NCBI RefSeq assembly: GCF_025961315.1
Contig: NZ_JAOQNK010000001.1
Span: 1,984,001 to 2,048,000, forward strand
Direction of reading: 5' to 3'
Source of the DNA: Sphingobacterium kitahiroshimense
Lineage (GTDB): Bacteria > Bacteroidota > Bacteroidia > Sphingobacteriales > Sphingobacteriaceae
Length of the DNA stretch: 64,000 nt
In this document: piece after piece, positions 9,980-19,078 of the stretch
Numbering within the stretch: position 1 is the first letter of the stretch
How the letters are laid out: every line of letters begins with the position of its first letter
The notes under the pieces: model-generated
What the model saw: only the letters and a program-made list of their open reading frames with translations
Databases searched by the model: none
Told to the model about the DNA's origin: nothing
Translations under genes and position numbers: made by a program

Positions 9980-10023
9980 CAAATTTAAACAAGCGTTTAA
10001 TTTAAACAAGCGTTTAAATTAAA
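9980..10023 (-). promoter_or_regulatory. Efflux operon promoter embedded in two tandem TetR-type operators
   Basis: Two 17-base direct repeats each hold the palindrome TTAAAC-AAGC-GTTTAA (9985-10000 and 10001-10018, the second with seven-base arms and further AT symmetry to 9996-10023). On the reverse strand these give TTG (first copy), 19 bases, then TAAATTTG (9980-9987), an exact Bacteroidota promoter. A bound repressor would cover both -33 and -7. Confidence 0.8.
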
Positions 10024-10099
10024 ATTTACAAAAAGATAACATTAATTCGATATCATTGTAAATAAGATAAATAACATTGATTTACATTAGGTTTTCCAT

Positions 10100-10138
10100 A
10101 AAAAAAACCTCACTCAAACAAATGAGAAAGGTTTTTTT
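10100..10138 (-). terminator. Terminator after holA, T-runs on both strands
   Basis: AAAAAAACCT/AGGTTTTTTT stem with an inner CTC/GAG pairing and an AT loop. It lies 45 bases beyond the holA stop codon on the reverse strand. Confidence 0.75.
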
Positions 10139-10183
10139 ATAAAAATATTGAGAATATTTTAATCGTTATTTCTTGTAAAATTG

Positions 10184-11185
10184 CTAATTAAGTATTGTAA
10201 AAATCAATTCTGTCAGGATATCTTTAGTACTCGTATTACCTCCTACATTCATTCCTTTTGATTTTAAATCTGCATCTTTTAATGCTTCGATGATCGTAAA
10301 TGTTTTTCTTCTATTGTAGTTACGTGCTGCAAGTTCATATTCTTTCATAAAAAAAGGATGAACACCCAGCTCTTTAGCTGCTGTGCTTTTATCAATGATA
10401 TAATGATATTTTAAAACCTTGGTGAAATATCCAGCTATAGTACCTAGAACTAACACTAAAGGATTACTTTTTGGATTTGCGGCAAAATAATCTATAATCT
10501 GATATGCTTTAGATGCGTTACGCTTCGCTAAAGCAGTATTCAGTTCAAAAACATTAAAATCTTTTGAAATACCAATATTTTGTTCAATATCTGCCACAAC
10601 AATTTCTCTTTCCTTTGGTACATTGAGCATCAGTTTATTCAGCTCATTGACAATTTTAGAAAGTTCTGTACCTAAATATTCTGACAGTAGGGCAGCTGCT
10701 TGAGGATGTATATTCCATCCCTGTTCTTTAATATAAGAAATAACCCATGCGGCTACTTTATCGTCATAAAGTTTGTTTGATTCTACGACAAGGCCTTTTT
10801 TTTCAATGGCTTTGTATAATTTTTTACGCTTGTCAAACTTGCCATATTTATAATCAAACACCAAAACCGTACTCACTGTACATTGCTCTACATATTTGAT
10901 AATCAATTCGTCATCCTTCCATTTCAAATCCTGAGCCTCTTTAATAATAATCAGTTGGTGATCACTCATCATTGGATAACGCTTGGCAGCATTCACAATT
11001 GTCGAGAAATCAGTATCCTTTCCGTAAAGTACAGTTTGATCAAAACCTTTCTGAGCATCATTAAGAACCGTATGCTCTAATGCATCACTTATGACATCTA
11101 TAAAATAGCTTTCCTCACCGTGCAACAAATAGACCGGTTGAAATTTACGTTTTTTAATGTCTGTTAAAATAGGACTGATATTCAT
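10184..11185 (-). CDS. holA: DNA polymerase III subunit delta
   Basis: A 333-residue protein matching HolA over its whole length: N-terminal AAA+-like domain beginning with the family hallmark QPVYLLHGEESYFID (about 17-31), a middle helical lid, and a C-terminal collar domain. Delta opens the beta sliding clamp within the clamp-loader complex at the replication fork. As in other delta subunits the P-loop is degenerate and no Walker A is seen. It is divergent from the HsdR_N gene, an arrangement common in Bacteroidota from memory. Confidence 0.92.
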   Translation of the reverse strand: MNISPILTDIKKRKFQPVYLLHGEESYFIDVISDALEHTVLNDAQKGFDQTVLYGKDTDFSTIVNAAKRYPMMSDHQLIIIKEAQDLKWKDDELIIKYVEQCTVSTVLVFDYKYGKFDKRKKLYKAIEKKGLVVESNKLYDDKVAAWVISYIKEQGWNIHPQAAALLSEYLGTELSKIVNELNKLMLNVPKEREIVVADIEQNIGISKDFNVFELNTALAKRNASKAYQIIDYFAANPKSNPLVLVLGTIAGYFTKVLKYHYIIDKSTAAKELGVHPFFMKEYELAARNYNRRKTFTIIEALKDADLKSKGMNVGGNTSTKDILTELIFTILN

Positions 11186-11255
11186 GATGCCACTAAATTA
11201 CAACTAAAATGACGAACCGTAAAATTTGAATAACGGAATCCTACATCTCTTCTAT

Positions 11256-11284
11256 TTTGAATAATTCAAAAATTAGTATCTTTG
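11256..11284 (+). promoter_or_regulatory. Promoter of the HsdR_N gene, probably giving a leaderless mRNA
   Basis: TTTG (11256-11259), 17 bases, then TATCTTTG (11277-11284) is a full match to the Bacteroidota promoter. The only plausible ATG is at 11289, four bases after the -7 box, so transcription should begin at or next to the start codon. Confidence 0.65.
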
Positions 11285-11288
11285 TCCT

Positions 11289-11747
11289 ATGTTTAACCCA
11301 ATTCCGTTAAATTTACCGCCATATCCAGCGAAATTGACAAAAGAGAATGAAACCATTTTCATTTTTGACGATTTACGAAAGAAGAAACTTGTTTTAACTC
11401 CGGAAGAATGGGTTCGCCAACATTGGGTACACTTTCTCCATATCAACAAAAAGTATCCTAAATCCTTAATGAAGATAGAAGGTGGCTTACGACTAAATGA
11501 CCTTCAAAAACGAAGTGATTTACTCATATATAATAATCAAGGAGAAAAAATAGTACTAGCTGAATTTAAGGCACCACATATAAAAATTACACAGGCGACC
11601 TTCGAACAGATCGCTAATTACAATTCTATTCATAAAATTCCGTTACTCTTAGTAAGCAATGGATTACAGCATTACTACTGTAAAATTGATTTTGAAAACA
11701 AATCATTTGCCTTTATAAAAGAGCTACCGAGTTATGATCAACTTTAA
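11289..11747 (+). CDS. Stand-alone HsdR N-terminal domain protein (PD-(D/E)xK fold)
   Basis: This 152-residue protein matches only the N-terminal nuclease domain of type I restriction R subunits. The catalytic signature is visible: Glu64 (KIEGG), Asp77 (KRSDLLIY) and Glu92-x-Lys94 (LAEFKAP), the D...ExK core of PD-(D/E)xK nucleases. There are no helicase motifs and no hsdM or hsdS nearby, so it is not a restriction system remnant in the usual sense. The intact, compact gene next to holA and clpP suggests a conserved house function in DNA metabolism, which is inference. Its mRNA may be leaderless. Confidence 0.82.
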   Translation: MFNPIPLNLPPYPAKLTKENETIFIFDDLRKKKLVLTPEEWVRQHWVHFLHINKKYPKSLMKIEGGLRLNDLQKRSDLLIYNNQGEKIVLAEFKAPHIKITQATFEQIANYNSIHKIPLLLVSNGLQHYYCKIDFENKSFAFIKELPSYDQL

Positions 11748-11822
11748 GAGAATTGTAACTCATGTGTAAAACAAATGGCGTATAGTATTTATTATTTAAA
11801 ATATAGTTTTATATTAGTCTTA

Positions 11823-11830
11823 TAAATTTG
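11823..11830 (+). promoter_or_regulatory. -7 element of clpP
   Basis: TAAATTTG matches TAnnTTTG exactly, 13 bases before the clpP start codon. No clear -33 TTG was seen. Confidence 0.45.
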
Positions 11831-11843
11831 AATCACAAAGAAT

Positions 11844-12545
11844 ATGAATATAGATAAAAACGAATTCAGAAAATATGCAATCAAGCATCACAGAATTGGA
11901 AGTCAACATGTTGATGGATTTATTGCACGTGCGCAAGTAAACACACCTACGAACTTGACTCCATACATCGTAGAAGAGCGTCAATTAAACGTTGCTCAAA
12001 TGGATGTATTTTCACGTTTAATGATGGATCGTATCATTTTCTTAGGTGATGGTATCAACGATCAGGTAGCAAATATCATTCAGGCACAATTGTTGTTTTT
12101 ACAATCAACAGATTCCCAAAGAGATATTCAAATCTACATCAATTCACCAGGTGGTAGTGTTTATGCAGGATTAGGTATTTATGACACGATGCAATATATC
12201 GCACCAGATGTTGCTACAATCTGTACAGGTATCGCAGCTTCTATGGGTGCTGTATTATTGGTTGCTGGAGCAAAAGGTAAACGTGCTGCATTGAGACATT
12301 CACGTGTCATGATCCACCAACCTTCCGGCGGTGCTCAAGGTGTTGCTTCAGATATGGAAATCAATCTTCGTGAGATGATGAAATTGAAAGAGGAACTTTA
12401 CACTATTATTGCTGACCACTCAGGACAAACTTACGAATGGGTAGAAAAATCTTCTGACCGTGATTACTGGATGAAGGCTTCCGAAGCAAAAGACTTTGGA
12501 ATGATTGACGAGATTTTACTTCCTAAAAAGGAGATTATTAAATAA
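11844..12545 (+). CDS. clpP: ATP-dependent Clp protease proteolytic subunit
   Basis: A 233-residue ClpP with the catalytic triad Ser133 (AASMGA), His158 (MIHQP) and Asp207 (SDRDYW), and the oxyanion strand SPGGSVYAG (101-109). It forms the double-heptamer peptidase chamber that degrades unfolded substrates delivered by ClpX. The N-terminal extension of about 30 residues relative to the E. coli mature protein is usual in this phylum or is a propeptide. clpX follows after two bases, so the two subunits are co-expressed. Confidence 0.96.
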   Translation: MNIDKNEFRKYAIKHHRIGSQHVDGFIARAQVNTPTNLTPYIVEERQLNVAQMDVFSRLMMDRIIFLGDGINDQVANIIQAQLLFLQSTDSQRDIQIYINSPGGSVYAGLGIYDTMQYIAPDVATICTGIAASMGAVLLVAGAKGKRAALRHSRVMIHQPSGGAQGVASDMEINLREMMKLKEELYTIIADHSGQTYEWVEKSSDRDYWMKASEAKDFGMIDEILLPKKEIIK

Positions 12546-12547
12546 TA

Positions 12548-13798
12548 ATGGCTAAAAATAATAATAGTGGCGTTCATTGCTCATTCTGCGGAATGAGTAA
12601 AAATGATGCCCAAATGCTTATCGCTGGAGATGGAGCTCACATCTGTGACCGCTGTATCAATCAAGCAGGCGAAATTCTAGCGGAAGAATTGAAACAACGT
12701 AAGAGTAAAACATTACAAACTGCGTTAAAACTCATTCGTCCCTTAGAGATAAAAGAACACTTAGATCAGTATGTTATCGGGCAGGATGACGCAAAAAAAG
12801 TGATCTCTGTTGCTGTATACAATCATTACAAACGTCTAAATCAAAAAGTTGATCAAGATGAAATTGAAATTGAGAAGTCAAATTTAATTGTTGTAGGTGA
12901 AACCGGTACCGGTAAAACTTTACTGGCCAAAACGGTAGCAAAGATTTTAAATGTACCTTTCAGTATTGTAGATGCTACAGTATTAACGGAGGCCGGTTAT
13001 GTCGGTGAAGACGTTGAAAGTATATTAACTCGTTTATTACAGGCGGCAGATTACGATGTTGCGGCAGCCGAACGCGGTATCATCTATATCGATGAAATTG
13101 ATAAAGTAGCACGTAAAAGTGATAACCCTTCCATTACCAGAGATGTATCTGGAGAAGGTGTTCAACAAGCATTGTTGAAAATCTTAGAAGGAACAGTTGT
13201 TAACGTACCACCTCAAGGTGGCCGTAAGCATCCTGATCAAAAAATGATTGCTGTCAATACAAGCAACATTTTATTTATCTGTGGTGGCGCATTTGATGGC
13301 ATTCAAAAGAAAATTGCCAATCGTCTTCGTACACAGACAGTAGGTTACAGAATGAATGAGGATGATGCAGAAATTGATTTAAAAAATCTTTATAAGTACA
13401 TCACACCTCAGGATTTAAAAAGTTTTGGTTTAATACCGGAATTGATCGGAAGATTACCTGTATTAACGTATTTGAACCCATTGGACAAAGAGACACTATT
13501 AAGTATCTTGACAGAACCTAAGAATGCGTTAATAAAACAGTATAGAAAATTATTTGAATACGAAGGAATTGAATTAAAATTTGATACCGAAGTCTACAAC
13601 TTTATCGTAGACAAGGCTGATGAATTTAAACTTGGAGCTCGTGGTTTAAGAAGTATTTGTGAGGCTATTATGCTCGACGCAATGTTTGAAATTCCTACGT
13701 CAAAGGAAAAGACGAATCAAAAAGAACTGCATATTACGTTAGAATATGCGACGAAAAAATTTGAAAAGTCGGACATCAAAAAATTGCAAGTCGCTTAA
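12548..13798 (+). CDS. clpX: ATP-dependent Clp protease ATPase subunit
   Basis: A 416-residue ClpX. Residues 11-36 form the zinc-binding domain with C11, C14, C33 and C36. Walker A GETGTGKT is at 117-124 and Walker B IIYIDEID at 178-185, followed by the sensor region ([11 protein letters not shown]) and the C-terminal small AAA+ domain. It unfolds proteins, including those tagged by tmRNA, and threads them into ClpP. It lies two bases behind clpP and is closed by a strong terminator. Confidence 0.97.
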   Translation: MAKNNNSGVHCSFCGMSKNDAQMLIAGDGAHICDRCINQAGEILAEELKQRKSKTLQTALKLIRPLEIKEHLDQYVIGQDDAKKVISVAVYNHYKRLNQKVDQDEIEIEKSNLIVVGETGTGKTLLAKTVAKILNVPFSIVDATVLTEAGYVGEDVESILTRLLQAADYDVAAAERGIIYIDEIDKVARKSDNPSITRDVSGEGVQQALLKILEGTVVNVPPQGGRKHPDQKMIAVNTSNILFICGGAFDGIQKKIANRLRTQTVGYRMNEDDAEIDLKNLYKYITPQDLKSFGLIPELIGRLPVLTYLNPLDKETLLSILTEPKNALIKQYRKLFEYEGIELKFDTEVYNFIVDKADEFKLGARGLRSICEAIMLDAMFEIPTSKEKTNQKELHITLEYATKKFEKSDIKKLQVA

Positions 13799-13803
13799 AT
13801 AAG

Positions 13804-13835
13804 AAATCCCTCGCATACCGCGGGGGATTTTTTTT
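13804..13835 (+). terminator. Terminator of clpPX
   Basis: Eleven-base stem AAATCCCTCGC/GCGGGGGATTT with one G-T pair, six-base loop, then a T-run, starting five bases after the clpX stop. Confidence 0.88.
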
Positions 13836-13899
13836 AGCCGCACAAATTTCTTCCCATAGGCCCTCCTTCAAATAGGTTAAATTATTAAATTGAAGAATT

Positions 13900-14718
13900 A
13901 TGGCAAAAAGTAAAAAAAACGTAGATAGCCCTATCACACCAGGTTTAAAATCAAAAGAAGAGATTGTTCACAACTGGTTACCACGTTATACAGGAAGACC
14001 TTTAGAAGAGTTTGGTAATTATATTTTATTAACAAACTTCTCAAAATACGTCACTATTTTTTCTGAAATGCATGACAATGCACCTATTTATGGTGAAGAT
14101 AAACCCATGCAAAGTGTTACTGCAGGCGGCATCACTATTATCAATTTTGGTATGGGGAGCCCAATGGCCGCAACCGTCATGGATCTATTGTCTGCTATTG
14201 CTCCGAAAGCAGTCCTATTTTTAGGAAAAACAGGGGGGTTGAAGAAAAAAATTGGTGTAGGAGAACTCATCTTACCAATTGCAGCCATCAGAGGAGAAGG
14301 TACATCCAATGACTATTTCCCCGCTGAAGTGCCTTCATTACCATCATTTGCATTGCAAAAAGCAATATCAACTACTATTCGCGACCACTCCAGAGACTAC
14401 TGGACCGGAACAGTCTATACAACCAACAGACGGGTATGGGAACACGATAAAGATTTTAAAAAATATTTAAAAACGATACGTGCTATGGCTGTTGATATGG
14501 AGACAGCCACTATTTTCAGTGTCGGGTTTGCAAACAAAATTCCAACGGGTGCTTTATTACTTGTTTCGGACCAACCTATGATTCCAGAAGGCGTAAAGAC
14601 TGCTAATAGTGATGTAAGTGTAACAGCGAAATATGTTGATGCTCATATCAGTATTGGTATTGATGCGCTTAAGCAACTTAAAAATAATGGGTTGACTGTG
14701 AAACATTTGAAATTCTAG
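13900..14718 (+). CDS. AMP nucleosidase (short Bacteroidota form)
   Basis: A 272-residue purine nucleoside phosphorylase/AMP nucleosidase-fold enzyme. GKTGGL (110-115 region) and the late AVDMETATIF segment are the ribose- and base-binding motifs of this fold. The overall sequence fits the AMP nucleosidase family that splits AMP into adenine and ribose 5-phosphate. It lacks the long N-terminal domain of the E. coli Amn protein. A purine nucleosidase with another base preference is the main alternative. It sits alone between clpX and the cystathionine beta-synthase gene. Confidence 0.82.
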   Translation: MAKSKKNVDSPITPGLKSKEEIVHNWLPRYTGRPLEEFGNYILLTNFSKYVTIFSEMHDNAPIYGEDKPMQSVTAGGITIINFGMGSPMAATVMDLLSAIAPKAVLFLGKTGGLKKKIGVGELILPIAAIRGEGTSNDYFPAEVPSLPSFALQKAISTTIRDHSRDYWTGTVYTTNRRVWEHDKDFKKYLKTIRAMAVDMETATIFSVGFANKIPTGALLLVSDQPMIPEGVKTANSDVSVTAKYVDAHISIGIDALKQLKNNGLTVKHLKF

Positions 14719-14736
14719 GAAACAGACATTTTTTGG

Positions 14737-14744
14737 TATTTTTG
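14737..14744 (+). promoter_or_regulatory. -7 element of the cystathionine beta-synthase gene
   Basis: TATTTTTG fits TAnnTTTG, 20 bases before the start codon. No -33 TTG at standard spacing was found. Confidence 0.45.
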
Positions 14745-14764
14745 CATAAACAAACAGTAAATTT

Positions 14765-16129
14765 ATGTGGTATAATAACATTTTAGAAACAATAGGAAAT
14801 ACCCCTCTTGTTAAGCTAAACAAAATCACCAAAGATTTAAAAGGAACCATCCTAGCGAAGATCGAGACCAGTAACCCCGGCAACTCGATTAAGGACAGAA
14901 TGGCACTTAAAATGATTGAAGATGCAGAGCAAGCTGGCTTATTAAAACCAGGAGGAACAATCATTGAAGGAACTTCTGGAAATACAGGTATGGGATTAGC
15001 CATGGCTGCTGTTGTCAAGGGCTATAAATGTATTTTTACCACAACAGATAAACAATCCAAAGAGAAAGTCGATGCTTTACGTGCCTTTGGCGCAGAAGTG
15101 ATCGTTTGTCCCACAAATGTGGATCCTGAAGATCCCCGCTCCTATTATTCGGTATCGAGCCGTCTGGAACGCGAAGTTCCCAATAGCTGGAAAGCCAATC
15201 AATACGATAACCCTTCAAATGCGCTGGCACATTATGAACAAACTGGTCCTGAAATATGGGAACAAACTGAAGGGAAAATCACCCACCTTGTCGTGGGTGT
15301 TGGTACTGGAGGTACCATTTCAGGTACAGCCAAATATTTGAGAGAGCAAAATCCTAATATTAAAGTATGGGGAATAGATACTTATGGGTCTGTATTTAAA
15401 AAATATAAGGAAACCGGTATTTTCGATAAAAATGAAATATACCCTTACATAACAGAAGGTATTGGTGAAGATTTTTTACCGCAAAATGTTGATTTTAGTT
15501 TAATTGATCTTTTTGAAAAAGTTACCGATAAAGATGCTGCATTAATGACGAGAGAACTGGCTCGTAAGGAAGGAATTTTTGCCGGAAACTCAGCTGGATC
15601 AGCATTAGCAGGTCTTATTCAATTAAAAGATCGCTTAAAAGAAGATGATGTTGTTGTCGTTATCTTCCATGATCACGGTTCGCGTTATATGGGAAAAATG
15701 TATAATGAAGATTGGTTAAGAGAACGTGGCTTTTTAGAAGATGAGAAACTCAACGCAAAAAGTATCTTAAAAAGAAGAGGTGAGCAAGCAATTGTAACAG
15801 CAGATGTTGAACAAACCGTCTTTGAAGCGTTCAACTTTATGAAAACACTTAATATTTCTCAAATACCCGTAACACAGCAGGGAATGGTGGTCGGAAAAAT
15901 AACAGAGTCTGATATTTTGAATGCTCTTTTAGAAAATCCAGCTCTTAAATCCTCGTCAGTACAAGAAGTTATGACAAAGCCCTTTCCTTTTGTTGACTTA
16001 AATACGTCGATTGATAAAATATCGGCTTTGATCAATAAAGATACACAAGCTGTACTGGTAGAAGATGAATTCGGAAAAATTAATATCATCACACAGTATG
16101 ATATTATCAATGCAATATCTGAAGCATAA
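14765..16129 (+). CDS. Cystathionine beta-synthase with CBS domain pair
   Basis: A 454-residue PLP enzyme. Lys43 in NPGNSIKDR is the Schiff-base lysine and EGTSGNTG (about 68-75) is the phosphate/Asn loop. Residues about 1-320 are the fold type II catalytic domain and about 335-454 hold two CBS repeats. It condenses serine (or an acetylserine) with homocysteine or sulfide in cysteine synthesis. The CBS pair suggests adenosyl-ligand control, as in animal CBS, though some bacterial CBS-domain proteins act as cysteine synthases. No heme-binding N-terminus is present. Confidence 0.88.
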   Translation: MWYNNILETIGNTPLVKLNKITKDLKGTILAKIETSNPGNSIKDRMALKMIEDAEQAGLLKPGGTIIEGTSGNTGMGLAMAAVVKGYKCIFTTTDKQSKEKVDALRAFGAEVIVCPTNVDPEDPRSYYSVSSRLEREVPNSWKANQYDNPSNALAHYEQTGPEIWEQTEGKITHLVVGVGTGGTISGTAKYLREQNPNIKVWGIDTYGSVFKKYKETGIFDKNEIYPYITEGIGEDFLPQNVDFSLIDLFEKVTDKDAALMTRELARKEGIFAGNSAGSALAGLIQLKDRLKEDDVVVVIFHDHGSRYMGKMYNEDWLRERGFLEDEKLNAKSILKRRGEQAIVTADVEQTVFEAFNFMKTLNISQIPVTQQGMVVGKITESDILNALLENPALKSSSVQEVMTKPFPFVDLNTSIDKISALINKDTQAVLVEDEFGKINIITQYDIINAISEA

Positions 16130-16145
16130 TTAAATAAAATTGTAT

Positions 16146-16184
16146 AAAAAAAGCCTTATTGTTAATAACAATAAGGCTTTTTTT
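16146..16184. terminator. Bidirectional terminator between convergent genes
   Basis: Perfect 19-base inverted repeat (AAAAAAAGCCTTATTGTTA and its complement around one A), with A-run and T-run on either side so that it can act on both strands. It separates the cystathionine beta-synthase gene from the J-domain gene. Confidence 0.9.
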
Positions 16185-16200
16185 ATGATAAGCAATTAAA

Positions 16201-16644
16201 CTATGCTCCCATTGCATTCGCACTTTTGCGGAATGTATATGAGTTGAAAATTTGTCTTCTACCAAATCTTGGACGAGACTCAGCATTGATGAATTTCGTG
16301 TACACTGTTTTTGGAACACCAAAATACTCATAAGTACTTTTATCCTGAAATGTAACGCGTAATGTCTGACCCTTAAATTCAAAATCTTCAATAAAAAAGT
16401 TATTGATCGTATTGTTATACTCTTCTAAATTTGCTTCATGTGTCTCAGGAGAAATACTAACTAAGAAGTGGTAAGCCTCAATAATTTCTGTACTTTTTAA
16501 CTCAGCTTCCTCTTTTTGTACTTCATCTTGAAATTTATCCGGATGCCAAGCTTTGATTAAGTCACGATATATCTTTTTTAACGTCGCTAAATCTTCATTT
16601 TTTGTAATACCAAAAATCTTTTTGGATTCACCTATTCTTTTCAT
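16201..16644 (-). CDS. J-domain protein fused to a KTSC domain
   Basis: A 147-residue protein. Residues about 8-65 form a DnaJ J domain with the HPDK motif at 34-37 (AWHPDKF), which stimulates Hsp70/DnaK ATPase. Residues about 90-147 resemble the KTSC domain (YEYFGVPKTVY, then FGRRQIFNSYTFRK), a small fold of unknown role named after lysyl-tRNA synthetase-linked proteins. No glycine-rich or zinc-finger DnaJ regions are present, so it is a specialised type C co-chaperone. It is monocistronic. Its client or target is unknown. Confidence 0.82.
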   Translation of the reverse strand: MKRIGESKKIFGITKNEDLATLKKIYRDLIKAWHPDKFQDEVQKEEAELKSTEIIEAYHFLVSISPETHEANLEEYNNTINNFFIEDFEFKGQTLRVTFQDKSTYEYFGVPKTVYTKFINAESRPRFGRRQIFNSYTFRKSANAMGA

Positions 16645-16842
16645 AATATTTATTTTTCCCTATTCCAACCAAACCATATTGATTTTAGGATTTGCAAAAA
16701 TACGTCAATTATATTTTAGAATGAACAATTGTATGTTAATTTTTTGTAATTTCATCTTTTACATACATAAATTATGTATTTAACTTAGCAATACTGCCGA
16801 AAAGTCAAGTATAATCACCGCCCCTATGAGCTCATAACGAGC

Positions 16843-18081
16843 TTAATCTGTCACAAAAAGATTTCCGTTGTGCATAAATGCGTGTACATAAGACATTCTA
16901 GAGACTGCTTCGGCTGAGCAGGTCGCATCTACAAAAACAAGGTTAGCATCATCATTCGCTTTTGGCCATTGTTGTTTTCCTTCATCGTCTAAAGGCAAGA
17001 GTTGCTGTGTTGCAAAGCGTAGCGTACGTGAAAGCTGCAATTCGGTCGCATATCCGTATAGCTCTGCTATAAGGTTTGCTTTTTGCAGCATATTACCCGT
17101 ACCAAATGTGCTCCAATAATCCTGTACATTATCATTTCCGATCAGCACATTTACTCCATGTTTTTTTAATGCTGGAATAGGCATCGGACGTCCTTTAAAT
17201 GGCACAGAAGAAGCAATACCCACTTTTGCAAAAGCCAATTTCTCAGCAATCTCTTCAACCTCCTTTGCATTCAGTTGTGCTAAAGCAAAGGCATGGCTGA
17301 TAAATGTTTTCCCCTGTAAATGAGGATTTTCAACTGCTTTATCGATAAGATATTGAATTGTTTTCATTCCCGAAGGACCTGCTTCATGAAGATGAATGTC
17401 TATTCCTTTATTATTATCCAATGCCAACTGTACAGTAAATTCCAAAGGCTTCTCTATGCTTCCATCAATACTGAGTGGGTCAAGTCCGCCTATAAAATCA
17501 ACCCGATCAGACTTCGCTACTTCTTTCATAATAGGAGCAGAATCTGTATAATAAAGCCCGTGTTGCGGAAAAGCAACAAGCTCCGCTTGAAAGGAATCTT
17601 TTTGATGTTCGAGCGCTAGCAAAAGATTTTCAAAAGATTGAAGCCCAGAGGTCGGATCTACATTAAAATGGGTTCTCGCATAAGTTGTACCATATCCCTG
17701 CAATAAAGCAATGAGTTGCTCGGCACGTGCTGTGGAGGTTGTCAACAATCTGGGAATGATCTCTTGCTCATAAGCAATCATATCTGCAACCGTTTTTCTT
17801 TTTGGAGATAGCGCTTGCCATGGTAAACCAAATAAAGTTTTATCCATATGAATATGCATGTCTTTAAAAGCAGGCAACATCAGCCTTCCTTTCATGTCAA
17901 CAGCTTCTTCAGCTGCATTATTAGCTTTTATAGCTATTATCTTTCCGTTTGCAATTTCAATACAGAAGAGATCAGTAAGAGTACCGATCACCTCCTGGTT
18001 TTCATATTCGAATCCGGTCTCTAAACGAACATTTTTTAGTGTGTAATGCCCTTTGGCAATTAATTTATGAGATGGCAACAT
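16843..18081 (-). CDS. Cytosine-deaminase-like amidohydrolase (cytoplasmic paralog)
   Basis: A 412-residue metal-dependent hydrolase of the amidohydrolase superfamily. The HxH metal site is at 76-78 (DMHIHMDK). Downstream come the third ligand (GIDIHLHEAG), a fourth (FISHAFAL) and the catalytic Asp (LIGNDNVQDYW). The pattern is closest to cytosine deaminase and related CodA-like enzymes. No signal peptide is present, unlike the paralog at 19079-20422, to which it is similar throughout. It is the last gene of a probable three-gene unit with the AraC regulator. Substrate unknown. Confidence 0.82.
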   Translation of the reverse strand: MLPSHKLIAKGHYTLKNVRLETGFEYENQEVIGTLTDLFCIEIANGKIIAIKANNAAEEAVDMKGRLMLPAFKDMHIHMDKTLFGLPWQALSPKRKTVADMIAYEQEIIPRLLTTSTARAEQLIALLQGYGTTYARTHFNVDPTSGLQSFENLLLALEHQKDSFQAELVAFPQHGLYYTDSAPIMKEVAKSDRVDFIGGLDPLSIDGSIEKPLEFTVQLALDNNKGIDIHLHEAGPSGMKTIQYLIDKAVENPHLQGKTFISHAFALAQLNAKEVEEIAEKLAFAKVGIASSVPFKGRPMPIPALKKHGVNVLIGNDNVQDYWSTFGTGNMLQKANLIAELYGYATELQLSRTLRFATQQLLPLDDEGKQQWPKANDDANLVFVDATCSAEAVSRMSYVHAFMHNGNLFVTD

Positions 18082-18159
18082 AAGATAAATGATTATATAA
18101 CAAATATAAAAATCAACTACTGACCGATTAGGTACAGATTATGCCAACTGTTGTCAAAA

Positions 18160-19011
18160 TTATCCTTGTTCTTTAAATTGAGATGGTGTCATTCCGGTAT
18201 GACTTTTAAAAAATTTCGAAAAACTGGCGTGATCATAAAACCCTAAATCATATACAATATCCTTAACACTCATTTCCGATATTTTAAGCAAACGTTTTGC
18301 TTCTAATAAAATACGGTCATGAATCAATGTCGATGCGGCGGTATTAATCACTTTTTTACTAACTATATTGAGGTAATTAGCGGAGATATGTAATTTTTCT
18401 GCATAAAAAGCTACCGACCGATTTGATTTAAAATGAAGATCGATGAGCTGTACAAATTTTGAAATAATCGGATTTGAATGATATTTCTCAAAATCATTGA
18501 ATGTAATCTCAAAAGACTTGCGCAATAACAAACCGATCAATTTGCTACGTGTCTGAATAATTTCCCAAAGAATATTTGTTTCTTGCAATTCCTGTTCTAT
18601 AGCTCGAAATTCATAAAACAATGCTGCATACAGCGATCTAGAAATTTGAAAAACAGGATGTTGCTGGTAATAAAGAGAGGAAAATCGAAGATCGGGGAGA
18701 AAACTTTCAAACCAATCACGGCTAATCATCAATTGATAACAGACCGTATCTTCATCAAATTGCCATTGATGAACCTGTCCTGGGAATAAAAAATGAACCT
18801 GCTGAGATTCGATCACATAATTTTTAAAGTCAATGCTGTGGGTACCACTCCCCTTCTCAAATAGCAGAATAATTAAAAAATCATGCTTATGTGGTTCAAC
18901 AATATGACGAGCACCTCTGATCTCATGAAACAATAAATTTGTAAATCCTGAGGGTGCTTCAGTAAATTCTTGAATATTTAAAACTGGAAAATAATCGTGC
19001 TGGTTATCCAT
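18160..19011 (-). CDS. AraC-family transcriptional regulator
   Basis: A 283-residue regulator with an N-terminal cupin-like sensing domain (about 15-120, including the HKHDFLIILLFEKGSG strand) and a C-terminal pair of helix-turn-helix motifs (about 185-283; AEKLHISANYLNIVSKK and VKDIVYDLGFYDHASFSKFFK). It sits between two paralogous amidohydrolase genes on the same strand, with 67- and 78-base gaps. It therefore probably controls both in response to a small molecule related to their substrate, which is inference from position. Confidence 0.9.
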   Translation of the reverse strand: MDNQHDYFPVLNIQEFTEAPSGFTNLLFHEIRGARHIVEPHKHDFLIILLFEKGSGTHSIDFKNYVIESQQVHFLFPGQVHQWQFDEDTVCYQLMISRDWFESFLPDLRFSSLYYQQHPVFQISRSLYAALFYEFRAIEQELQETNILWEIIQTRSKLIGLLLRKSFEITFNDFEKYHSNPIISKFVQLIDLHFKSNRSVAFYAEKLHISANYLNIVSKKVINTAASTLIHDRILLEAKRLLKISEMSVKDIVYDLGFYDHASFSKFFKSHTGMTPSQFKEQG

Positions 19012-19078
19012 TTCTCCTCAAATTTAGTAATTCAATTTACTAAAAACAGAGGAGAATGGATTATAATCAACCATTTTT

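Noticed and set aside
9956-10009. N-terminal extension of the TetR protein by 18 codons
   Set aside because: The DNA is the operator/promoter itself, and the TetR fold begins after Met at 9955.
11289-11747. Remnant of a type I restriction system
   Set aside because: The frame is intact with a catalytic core and a good promoter, and no hsdM, hsdS or helicase fragments are nearby.
14557-15018. 153-codon reverse frame across the AMP nucleosidase end and cystathionine beta-synthase start
   Set aside because: It spans two well-supported genes on the other strand and has no recognisable domain.
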